Below are positions 11,801 through 22,100 of a stretch of 64,000 nucleotides of DNA, one piece after another (position 1 is the stretch's first letter; the number at the start of each line of letters is the position of its first letter). The notes under the pieces were generated by a model that was given only the letters and a program-made list of their open reading frames with translations, searched no databases and was not told the DNA's origin. The position numbers and the translations under genes are program-made. Source of the stretch: Moringa oleifera (lineage: Eukaryota; Streptophyta; Magnoliopsida; Brassicales; Moringaceae); contig JAJFZO010000256.1 of assembly GCA_021397835.1 (NCBI GenBank), positions 3,084,501 to 3,148,500 on the forward strand, given 5' to 3'.

Positions 11801-13280
11801 TCCTTACTTTCCTTTTCTCATCTCTTCCAAAGAATTTGAAAACTCACTTGGCTAACTGGATGTAGTTACTCTGTATTCCGGTTCTTGGTTCTTGTCTTAA
11901 CTTTTTAATGTATTTCATTGTGGTTAAGCTCTTTCTCTTCTGATTTGATCTTATGATGAATTTGAAACTTTAATCATGTGTCTTCTTACTTGCTTTGCTT
12001 TGGTAACATCTGTTTCTTCTATCTATCTTAACATGGCTAATTAACTTTTTTTCTTTCCCTAAAATATTTGGGTGTTGTTTGTGAATTCTATATTCAAAAG
12101 ATTTCAAATCTGTTGTCTGCATGTTATCTGATTGGATCATGTTCTGGTGGCCATTCTTTCTGACATGGGTGTTACATATTTTTTGTTGCGCATTCATATA
12201 CTTTTTTTCCCATGTTTACTGTTTGATAGACACTGGAATTAATCAATCAAATTTGAGTCAGTATTTGACTCGGGTTGATAGTAATTCTTTATGCATTATA
12301 TTCCTTGACTCTGTGTACTCTATTGTAAACTCTTTTTTGTTGCTAAGATGGTTTGCTTCCTGTAGTAAAATTCATAGTTTGCTTAATGCATTGCAGCTGA
12401 ACAAAAGGACTTTAAATATTAGGGGGAACACAATGGATGGATGCAGTAATACAATGCTATGTTTTATCTGAATTGTTTATTCTTTTTGTTCTTTTTAGTT
12501 AAGAACATGAATTGTCAGAATGGAATGCAAATGCAGAAACAACATCTTCAGGAATGGAATCACTCATTTAGTTGGTTCCTCGCTCTTACAGGTTCTCAAT
12601 GGAGACCACAATTTGGTTGTATGATTAGGCTTCATGAAAAATGATATTACTGATTGCCAATGAAAGGAACTAATTATAAGAGCCTGTGTTCAAAGAGAAT
12701 ATATTCTTGCTTTGCTATAAGAGAGGAATGGGGTTTGGCTCCGAGTTTTGTTTGTTATATTTTTCTTCTAAATGTCTGGCTAAATAAGAGTTTATATGGT
12801 GTGATACTAGAGAAAAGCACCCCCTTGGTGCTTTATAGTTAATATAAATATATTGCTGTTTCTGATTTAAAAAAATGATGTGATGTTAATAGAATACAGA
12901 CGTAATAAAGTGTCAGAGCGCTCTGCGAAATCTTGACAACATTGTATTGTGTCTGTGCAGCTTCCACTGTTACTCAAGACTCGTGGGAGAAGTTGATCCT
13001 GAAAAGTGATGCTCCTGTTCTAGTTGAATTTTATGCGAGTTGGTGTGGACCCTGTAGGATGGTCCACCGCATCATGGATGAGATTGCTGGAGAGTATGCT
13101 GGGAGACTAAAATGCTTTGTCCTAAATACGGACACTGACTTGCCAGTTGCTGAGGACTATGAAATAAAGGCTGTACCAGTGGTTTTTCTATTCAAAAACG
13201 GGGAGAAGCGTGAGGCTGTGGTTGGTACCATGCCAAAGGAGTTTTACATTGCTGCTATTGAGAGGGTTCTGGGTTCATAA
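8896..13280 (+). CDS. TRXM3: Plastid thioredoxin m3-type
   Basis: Two exons, 8896-9106 and 12961-13280, are joined by a phase-1 intron to give 176 residues. Residues 1-70 are Ser/Thr-rich and serve as a probable plastid transit peptide. The thioredoxin fold occupies about 72-176. It has the catalytic WCGPC motif with Cys99 and Cys102, then [16 protein letters not shown], the cis-proline segment AVPVVFLF, and an intact C-terminal helix. RMVHRI and TMPKEFYI mark it as m3-like rather than m1/m2/m4. Arabidopsis TRX-m3 (GAT1) acts in non-green plastids and affects callose at plasmodesmata; that role is family knowledge and not visible here. The 3854-bp intron is unusually long. The start was chosen as the first ATG that gives a transit peptide in phase with exon 2. 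Confidence 0.94.
9107..12960 (+). other. Large intron of TRXM3
   Basis: The intron starts GTAATTC and ends GTGCAG. Apart from the minisatellite it is unique AT-rich sequence. The short reading frames in it show no family resemblance, and I see no intact transposon that would explain its length. Confidence 0.7.
10685..10865 (+). repeat. About 28-bp minisatellite inside the TRXM3 intron
   Basis: Roughly six imperfect head-to-tail copies of a unit of about 28 bp run here. Each contains a variant of TACAAAGCAAACGACAAAAATG followed by a CTG/CTT start. Copies differ by substitutions and 1-bp indels. It lies in the middle of the large intron and does not disturb either splice site. Confidence 0.85.
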
Positions 13281-14469
13281 ACACAAGTTACTGCTTGACT
13301 AGAAAACCCAATGAAATGGATTTTCTTTTAATCACGTATGGTATGTTATGTAATACTTGAATTCTTTTGTTGGGGTAATCAGTATATCAACTGTACATAG
13401 ATGCTCTACTGTTAGAAAGGTCTTTTACCTTTCTTTCACCTTGTTGAAAATGGTCTTACTGGATCTGTAAATGTATGCCTTGCCATTCCTTCACACTTTG
13501 CTTTGCATTATAACCAGATTATGCATATGCAGTAATGCGGTATCTGGGATTAGAAGTCTAGACCAAATGTCTTTCTAGTTTCTGGCTTCTGGTCTCCGAC
13601 TTTGATTCTGAATCTTTGCAACCCAAATGCTATCACAGCTCTCCTTTTCCATAACTTGAGAAATGGATATGGTATCTGCTTTCTCCTAACCAATGTCTCT
13701 CTGAATCTTTATAGCCCATATGGTATTACATATCTCCCTTTCCCTAATTTGAGTTATGGATTGGATTTGAACAGGCAATGTACTCTCTCCCTTTTCCTTA
13801 GCCTATGTACCCATTTCGCCCCTTATTCTATTATGAGCCACGTCAGTTGCTTGCGCTCCTAATTCTGAGTCTATTTGGTCTCTTTCGGTGGGATCTTGCA
13901 TGAGCCTATAGGACGGTGCCTAATTCTAATGGCTCATCATAACTTTGGAACAAGAGACAAAAACCAAAGGATGAAAAGGGTAGTAATTGGAGCTTCTGTT
14001 CCTAAGCTTTCTTAATGACTTTCCAAAGTTGGTCACCATTAAAAAGGAGCACGCAATCTTCACCATTTTACAGTGCTTTCAATCAAAAAATAGAAGAAAA
14101 AGTTCATCAGCACTTGTTAATGTAATGATCAAGTTTGAACACATCTAACTTCCCCTGAACATTCTTAGTCAAACGATCAAAATCTTACCTTCAGAATGGT
14201 TAAGATACAGGTTTTATTCAAAGTGGATGCATTGACAATGTCTTGCCGACTATGAAGTAGGCATTAGACACAGATTACCTGACATCACTGTCGGCTAAGG
14301 TGCAATGAGACTCATGACGATAGGCCCAACATCCTCCACTTCTCGCTCTCCCTTTTACTTTTTTTAAGCCTTTAACTCTGTTTTTGGGTTGTAAACTGGA
14401 TACGGACGCCGCATATCACGAGCCCAAATCCATGTGCCACGGTAAATTCTGCTGCTAACAAGCCGTCGC
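13281..14469. other. Intergenic, with a diverged 93-bp tandem duplication
   Basis: This is the 3' flank of TRXM3. At 13607-13699 and 13700 to about 13770 two copies begin with TCTGAATCTTT and share a diverged CT-rich body at a 93-bp period. No gene is recognised. The right edge (14340-14600) is CT-rich and merges into the leader of the next gene. Confidence 0.6.
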
Positions 14470-14743
14470 CGGTAACATCTCTCAGTTTTTCAGCTGATAA
14501 TCCCAGATTCTCATTCCTGTCCTAAAATCTAAGTCTCCCATCGGCATAAAAGCTTCCTTTAGGTTTTCTCTCTCTGTTTGTCTGTCTGTCTCTCTCTCTC
14601 ACTCTCAACTAAAATCTTATCCAAATTTGATCCCTTCATTTCCTTCTTTCCTGGATTTTGATAGTTCTTGGATTCTTTCTGTTTGTTTTTTATCGTCAAG
14701 ATCTGGATTACTGATTTCTGGGCGCAGGAGTTGTGGTCTCAAT

Positions 14744-14748
14744 ATGAG
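14744..14748 (+). promoter_or_regulatory. Probable spliced leader exon end with upstream ATG
   Basis: The sequence CAATATGAG followed by GTGCCTAT (donor at 14749) fits the 3' end of a noncoding first exon for the NYN gene. The matching acceptor is CTGCAG ending at 16318, or CCCAG ending at 16334. The exon carries an ATG five bases before the donor. With the first acceptor it makes a 3-codon upstream ORF; with the second it makes a short frame overlapping the main start. Confidence 0.5.
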
Positions 14749-16343
14749 GTGCCTATCTCTCTGTATTCCATAATTATTTCGTTTATATTGTTATTTATTT
14801 GATCATAAGTGGTTGCTGGGATTGATTTTGCTTCATAATTGTTAACATGTTCGTTTTGTTTCTTCGAGATTTTGTTTGACCTCATGCTACAGCTAAACCA
14901 GCTAGTGAATTGCAGCTTCCCGTTTTTCTTTACTTTAAATTTTTATCAATAGTTTCGGGAACTGGGTGATCGAAATGTCCTCTAAGCCGAGTTCGTTTTT
15001 TAGAAGTATGTTTCTCTCCATATTTTGGTAATCAAGATTTTCTAACCTACCAAACGCAAGATCTAAGAGCTAAAAACCTAAAACTCCACTGTTTCAGAAA
15101 TTTCAGAACAAGAAAAGGTTTTCTAATTTCTAGCCATTTGTAGTGCCATATCTTAATACTTTTGAGCTACTACCATTTGTTCAAGGCCTATACTGTCTAG
15201 TGTGCAAAGATAAGTTGTTTACTCTACTGGAATTAGGTTGTTTTCGCAGATTATAAAGTGCCGGGGTTCTTGATGGCACACTATGTTTCTGTGAAAGCAT
15301 AAAATTTCAGGAGAAGTTCTTTTTGTTATTCTGAGTTGTATTCTTGATTTCTAAGCAGTTGACTATGGGAATTTTCTCAAAACTTATACTTTCTTTTCTC
15401 AAATGGTCTGTTTGAGAATAAGTAGTCATCCTGATATCCTACTTGGGTATTAATGATCTTAAAGTTTTAACTCAGTGTCTTGAATGAGGATCAATAGTGG
15501 GATTATGCATGCAGAAGCAAAGATTGTATAGTTATTTTCCTATCTTGTATCTTTTTTTTGTGCTTCAAGTCCTTGTACTTGGGAGATGCATTTTTATGGC
15601 TTACTAGAATTGCTACTTTGGTTTGTGTAAATCAACAATTAGCGAGATCAGTTTAGCTTCATGGATTAGTCATTGAAACGTTAAATATGGTTTTATTGTA
15701 CAGTCCATCACCAATTCTGGGGAAGCTCTCCAGCTTTTATCCATCCCGTGTCCATCTTAATCAAATAACAGAAAAAGATGGAAAAGAACTAAAAATTTCC
15801 TTCTACTGGTGGGGATGATTATGATCAACTGCTTTTTCTTCAAATGCATTTAACCAAGTGAATTCTTATTGTCGCTCTTAAAAAAAATATATATATATAT
15901 TATTTATCTGCTGAAGCTCTGGCATATCACTCTACCAACTTTCACTTCCATTTTTAAGATGCCTATTTGATTATCTCGTGCTTTAGAGTAAATGTAAGAA
16001 CATGGATATTTTCTCAAGTTCTTGAACTGCCCAAATCTCATCCTTCCACTTGCAGGCAACCATATCTAGAAATCTTAGGCAGACATTAATGTAAGCAGCA
16101 AATGCATTAGCTTCTGTCCTAGGACGTAGTTTAGCCATGTAATGTATAGGATGCTGGTATCCAATTTGTCTGAATGAGTTGGCAGTTGAACCCTATAGAG
16201 TGGCTTGATTATTAACAATATCTCTTGAGGTATTTACATGGAAATGGTTCCTCTCATAGATCATTTTGGGGAGAATGTTTTGTCGTTTCTCACTTGTATT
16301 ATTCTTTGCTATCTGCAGTCTCTGATTTTCCCAGGAAACAGAT

Positions 16344-17924
16344 ATGGCTAATCCAAGTTTATCGACATCATTAGTGGCTTCAGAAACTTCAGAAAAAAGA
16401 GAGACACATGTTACGGATTCAAACATGAATGCTCTTCAACCTCATGTGAGCCAGCAAAACCGTGTCTCCTCAGATGGTCCTGTGGCCATCCTTTGGGACA
16501 TTGAGAACTGCCCTGTCCCCAGTGATGTCCGTCCTGAAGACGTAGCTGGAAATATAAGGATGGCTCTGCGTGTGCACCCTGTAATTAAAGGAGCTGTAGT
16601 TACGTTTTCTGCCTATGGGGATTTTAATGCATTTCCCCGTCGCCTCAGAGAGGGCTGCCAGAGAACTGGTGTCAAGCTTGTTGATGTCCCAAATACCAGA
16701 AAGGATGCTGCAGACAAGGCTATCCTAGTCGACATGTTTCTCTTTGCCCTTGACAACCCTCCACCTTCTTCAATCATGCTGATTTCAGGGGATGTCGATT
16801 TTGCTCCAGCACTGCACATTCTTGGCCAACGTGGATACACAGTGATTCTCGTCATCCCTTCAGGCGTCGGTGTTTCCTCTGCTCTCTGCAATGCTGGTAA
16901 GTTTGTTTGGGATTGGCAAAGTATTGCTCGTGGGGAAGGCTTTGTGCCCCCTACAAAGGTTTTTATCCCTCCGCGTGGAGGACCAGCTGATATTGCGGGG
17001 TATTTCGTGGGTTGCCATGTCAATGATAATTTAGATGGTCAAAATGAAGAAGAAGCTATTGTTTATAGAGGGATCTCACAGAGCTATTACAACGGGAAAG
17101 ACTTCTCCATCATGTCACAATCTTTATCTGAGTACACCAGTACCATGCCTTGTTTCTCCACAACTTTGAGGTCACAAAGTCTCCCACCTGGTATCAATGA
17201 AGTTTCTGCCGGTCCTGCTTCTTCTAGCGATCAAATCGATATGTGGGTACAGCCTGGTGATATCATTGGTCTGAAAGGGCAGCTTATCAAGTTGCTTGAA
17301 CTTTCAGGAGGATGCATGCGTCTCACCCGCGTTCCTGCTGAGTACCAGAAGCTTTTCGGGAGACCACTTTATGTTTCAGAATATGGGGTATTCAAGCTTG
17401 TGAACCTCTTTAAGAAGATGGGTGACACAATGACAGTGGATGGGAAAGGCCATAAGAAATTCGTTTACCTTCGGAACTGGAAAACAGGCCCAAGTGCACC
17501 TCCTTTAGTTCTATTGCGCAGAGATAAGAAAGGAAAGGAGACTCAAGAAGAGAGCATTGATGCCACAGCAGGTGCAGGCTCTTCAGACGAGTTCTCAGAC
17601 GAAGAGAGAATCGTGGTTGAAGAACTCGACAAGAGGAATAACCACGGGAAGAGCATCGGAGGGACAGTAGCTCGATGTGAACATGGCGATCGCGATCTAG
17701 AGCTGTTCAAACAGGAGCTGCAAGAAATTCTAGTGAGCTACTCTTGTCGAATTTTCTTGGGTTGTTTCGAGGCAATATACCAGCAAAGGTACAAGAAACC
17801 TCTGGACTATCCAAAGTATGGTGTGAATCAGCTCGAGGAGCTGTTAGACAAGGTCAGAGACATCGTGATCTTGCACGAAGATCTTGGAACTGGAAGAAAA
17901 TTCCTCACAGCTGTAGGAAGCTAG
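16344..17924 (+). CDS. NYN-domain RNase with two LOTUS/OST-HTH domains (MARF1-like)
   Basis: A single coding exon of 526 residues. Residues 46-195 form a NYN (PIN-like) nuclease domain. Its acidic metal-binding residues are visible: Asp52 in LWDIEN, Asp124/Asp130 in DAADKAILVDMF, and Asp150/Asp152 in SGDVDFAPAL. Two LOTUS/OST-HTH modules follow, about 303-378 (DIIGLKGQLIKLLEL...YGVFKLVNLF) and about 450-522 (DLELFKQELQEIL...YGVNQLEELLDKV). An acidic Ser-rich linker near 405-430 separates them. The arrangement is that of limkain-b1/MARF1-like proteins, where LOTUS modules bind RNA and NYN cuts it. Plant members are often labelled 'putative endonuclease or glycosyl hydrolase'; nothing here supports a glycosidase. 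The substrate is unknown. The gene lies next to TRXM3, as recalled for At2g15560/At2g15570. Confidence 0.92.
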   Translation: MANPSLSTSLVASETSEKRETHVTDSNMNALQPHVSQQNRVSSDGPVAILWDIENCPVPSDVRPEDVAGNIRMALRVHPVIKGAVVTFSAYGDFNAFPRRLREGCQRTGVKLVDVPNTRKDAADKAILVDMFLFALDNPPPSSIMLISGDVDFAPALHILGQRGYTVILVIPSGVGVSSALCNAGKFVWDWQSIARGEGFVPPTKVFIPPRGGPADIAGYFVGCHVNDNLDGQNEEEAIVYRGISQSYYNGKDFSIMSQSLSEYTSTMPCFSTTLRSQSLPPGINEVSAGPASSSDQIDMWVQPGDIIGLKGQLIKLLELSGGCMRLTRVPAEYQKLFGRPLYVSEYGVFKLVNLFKKMGDTMTVDGKGHKKFVYLRNWKTGPSAPPLVLLRRDKKGKETQEESIDATAGAGSSDEFSDEERIVVEELDKRNNHGKSIGGTVARCEHGDRDLELFKQELQEILVSYSCRIFLGCFEAIYQQRYKKPLDYPKYGVNQLEELLDKVRDIVILHEDLGTGRKFLTAVGS

Positions 17925-18275
17925 AAGAAGTGAGAAATTCCCTTTTCATGCAACTGTTTTGAATCTTTTCTCAAAATACAGAGATTAGAGAGTTGAGGTA
18001 TGCATATAACTGCTCAATCTCTCTTCTTCTTACTAACTTTGTTGTTCTGATTTTTTCATTAATTTAGTTGTCGTAAATGATGATAGCGGAGGATAGGAGC
18101 ACTATTGTACTTTTTCGCTGTGCCCTGCATGGATGTGAGGTTTTAATTTGAAAATTTCCATGTAAGACTCATGTGCACTTACTGTAACTAATCAACCACT
18201 GATACCCAAATTAATTTTTTTTTCCTTCTTCACTTGACTCGCAATGTCAGTTTCTTTGCCTGATCATAATAGATA

Positions 18276-18381
18276 TTTGCCTGTCTGATTGTCTATAGTC
18301 TGAGTTCTTTGCCTGTCTGATTGTCTCCAGCTTGAAAATGAGAGACTTAGGAGTCTTAGATCTTTGCCTGTCTGATTGTCT
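18276..18381 (+). repeat. Dispersed triplicate of a 19-bp motif
   Basis: TTTGCCTGTCTGATTGTCT occurs three times at 18276-18294, 18308-18326 and 18363-18381, with unrelated spacers. It lies in the 3' region shared by the NYN gene (+) and the receptor kinase (-). Confidence 0.85.
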
Positions 18382-18515
18382 GTAGAGTCTTGAATTAAAC
18401 GAATGACTTAGGGATTAGCTTTTATAGGCATGAATCGACAAGATATTAGTCGCCAACAAGGTTAATTACAGAAGAATTCTGGAAGTAAATACTTGTCGAA
18501 ACCAGTTTTCAGACC

Positions 18516-18700
18516 AATCTACTTGTCATACTTGTCTGGATTCTGTCTGGGTTTTGAGCAAATCTACTTGTCATACTTGTCCAAATCACTTTTTAAGTCA
18601 ACCTACTTGTCATACTTGTCTGAATTCTGTCTGGTTTTTCCGAGCAAATCTACCTGTCATACTTGTCCAAACTGGCTTCAAGCCAACTTACAGGAACAGA
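18516..18700 (+). repeat. Alternating ABAB tandem repeat (about 40-46 bp units)
   Basis: Four units start with (A)ATCTACTTGTCATACTTGTC or a one-base variant, near 18516, 18561, 18601 and 18647. Units 1 and 3 continue with GGATTCTGTCTGG-like sequence, and units 2 and 4 with CCAAA-like sequence. This implies amplification of a two-unit block. Confidence 0.85.
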
Positions 18701-18760
18701 AGCGCAGGAAGGTATATGACTCCCATTGTTATACTTGGCTATCATCGTTTTTGCAATTCA

Positions 18761-18959
18761 AGATCGATATTAATGATTGAAAACATAAAATTTAGTGTTG
18801 TGGGTACAAACAAGAAAATTGATTCTAGTCTCCAAAAAATGAGATTAACATAAACTCCGAGATCAATATTAATAATGCAAAACATAAAATTTAGCATTGT
18901 GGGTACAAACAAGAAATTTGATTCTATTCTCCAAAAAAATCAGGTTAACATAAACCCAG
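18761..18959 (+). repeat. 99-bp tandem duplication
   Basis: Copy 1 is 18761-18859 and copy 2 is 18860-18959. Both start AGATC(A/G)ATATTAAT and contain GTGGGTACAAACAAGAAA and CTCCAAAAAA. A few substitutions separate them. Confidence 0.9.
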
Positions 18960-19176
18960 GGAAGAAAAATCAGCATGACTACTACTATTCTCTTCCTTCT
19001 CAATTAAACTAAGTCATTGACATTTGCTATTGAAGAAAAACTTCTCTGCTCCATGGGAAAAATGGCAAACCGCCATCCTGCAAAATGAGAACTCAAAGCA
19101 GGCCATATGATCACCGACTTTTGTTACACTGCAAAAGCATTCCACCTGTGATTGGCAGCAAAAGTAAAGAAATGAC

Positions 19177-22100
19177 TCAAAGGGAGGGAATGTTTGGGGG
19201 AGATTGTGGTGAACCAGTTTCGAGTAAAAAGCTTCGACTACAATACGATCTAGATGTGCTAGATGAAGAAGCAAGACATCTTCCATCTCCACTGTGAAAA
19301 ATCGAATCATTCCTATGCATTTTCCCTTTATTCATCCTTCCTGTGCCCTCGTTTCCTTCGCACTCCTCGCTTTCTAAAGCATCCACAAACCCACTGTGCA
19401 ATGGATCTGAACTCTCGTACAGAAGCCGAAGAACCTGCTTGATCGAAGGCCTAGCTCGCCCTTCTTTCTGGGTGCACCATCTCACAATGGTCATCATTAT
19501 CTGAAGCTGCTCCATGTCAAAGGAGTCTTTGATCCGGGAATCTACTAGCTCAGGTAGTCTTGGTTCTGATTCCATGAATGGTTGACAAAATTCTACCAGA
19601 TTCTTGCCCTCATGCACTGCCCTTCTTGCAGTCACCAGTTCCAACAGTACCACACCATAGCTATAGACATCACTTTTCTCAGTGAGTTCTTGAGTGACCA
19701 CATACTCAGGGTCCATATAACCTGAAGGTCATCTAGTATTCAGATCTCTTCAGAAAACAATGTAAGAGAACTGTTGCTGAAGCTGTCTGAAAATCTTTTC
19801 CATACCTGGAGTTCCCCGGATATCAGTGTTTACTGGTTCAAAGCAAATAGAACCATCTTTTGAAGCATGGGCAAGGCCAAAATCTGCAACCTGGAAGATA
19901 TAACATGGCAGAAAGGAGGAAAGATTCCTAGAAATTAAACCGGTTTCACAGATGCACATAATCATAGAAGGTGTAAAGGTTCAGAGAAATTGGGTTCAAA
20001 TATCAAAAGTGTACCTTTGCGACAAAATTCTCGTCCAGTAAAATGTTGCTAGACTTGATGTCTCTGTGGCACAGAGGTGGATCGCAATAGAAATGGAGGT
20101 ACTCCTGCATGAAAGAACAGTCCTTGAGAAAGAGAAAGTGTTTTTCTTTTTCCTTTTTCCTTTTTCCGGTAAAAAAGTGTAATCTAATTGTAAACAAATC
20201 TGAAAACTCGTAAGATCAAGCAAATCAACTCCGAAAATGAGCATCATTTTGCCTATTACCAGGGCATTAGCCACATCAATGGCAATTTGGACTCTAGTCC
20301 TCCAACTCAGAGTTCTTCCTGGGGCTGCACAAACATGGGATGAAACCTATTCAGAAGACCCACCCATCAAAAGAAGGGTTTTGAAATACATAGGAAACAA
20401 GACATTTTATCAATCTTCCATACAAATTAACACTAAGGATTCACCGGGATATCAGAAGTTATCGAAAACAAGAGAGGGACAAGAACAAAACTGTTTGTAA
20501 TGGGAGAATTTGGAAAGAGGAAGATGAGTTGCAATCAAAACCACAAGAACTGAAATGCTAAGCAGAACAATATGATTTATTCCTTTTGCATTTTGCGGTT
20601 TAACCAACCCTGTCCTCCCTCCTTTCCCCTCCAGGTTGTCAACAATTCAGCAGAGATGAACTAAAGAGATGGAGAAACATACAATGAAGATGATCCTTTA
20701 GGCTCCCATTTTCCATATACTCGTACATGAGAAACCTGGCATGAAAGAGCAGAGAAATTTACTTTTTCTGTTACCTGAAATCGATCAGATGAATGAGCGT
20801 GCACAAATGGATTACCTTTCACATTTTTCAACGCAAAAGCCTCTTAGAGCAACGAGATGACGATGATGCAATCTAGCAAGGAGCTCAATCTCTCTGCAGA
20901 ATTCATCCTCTCCTTGTTCTGAAACTTTGTTCATCCGCTTCACTGCAGCTACTGAGCCATCACTAAACTGAGCCTTATAAACTGTTCCAAATCCTCCTTG
21001 TCCAATGACAGTGTTGAAATTATCAGTTGCCTTCTTTATCTCCTTGTAGCTGAATTTTCGAAACATTGATGAATTACCTTCATTTAATAGAACGAGCAGA
21101 ATCAGGGAAAAAAAAAAAAATTTTGGTACATGCAGGCCTAAAGAAACCACATGAACAGTAAAATACTGAGAGGCACACCTTCCTGAAATTTCCATATAGA
21201 ACGAGATGAGAAATGTTTTGAAGGGTTCTTATTTAAACTCCCTGAATCCTCAAGCTCTCTGCTTTTCTTACGAATAAGAACTATCAATACCATCAGCATC
21301 ATAATGGCAACTGCTGTAACTGCAATGCCAACACCTGGAATTACTGTCAAGTGGAAGGAGTGATGGTTTTCATTTAAAGGTACCCCCACCATATGACTCG
21401 GGCTAGCAGCTATCAATGGACTTGGGGAAGCTTCAGGTGCAGCTGATGATGGAGATGGCTCGGGAACTATAATAAAATCACAACATAATGAGTTCATTAA
21501 GTGAGTCGCTAAAAGAATAAACAGGTCAATAAGTTCATTGAAAAAAGAAAAAGAGCCACCGCATCATAGTAAACATACGTCATGGTAGAATTCGTACATA
21601 AATATGCTTAGATGCAAAATGATCAAGAAAAGTAGCACATTCTAGGCCTACTCTGTGTTTCTTATTTTTTTCCTTGTTAAAAAGGTAGGGAGATATCATC
21701 ACCATAAAGAAGAGTAACAGCAGAAAAAGGCTTCTGTCTCAATGAATAAAAGCAATGAAGAAGAGAAAAAGTATTATTGACAAGAGCACTAAGAGGTGCT
21801 ACCCAAGAAATTAGAGATTTACTTTTAACGCTTCTGTAGCTAACAGTCAACTAGCCTAATGTGAAACAGAGACTTGACCTTCCCTAGGCCCCAGCAACTA
21901 AAACCCTTATCGAAAAGGAGGGAAATGTTCCTTCCTCGCTTGCTTCTTCCATGCCCAATGCAGCCTTCATACCCTGTTTACCAATTAACTTAATAACGCT
22001 TATACTACGAATACCATTGTGAAGAAATAGAAAGCATCTAAGTGAGACAAAGACTAAGGTGTTCTCTAATAACTTGAAGAACAGTTTGCATTATTCACAA

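Noticed and set aside
16613..17023. 136-codon minus-strand ORF inside the NYN gene
   Set aside because: Antisense shadow of the catalytic domain.
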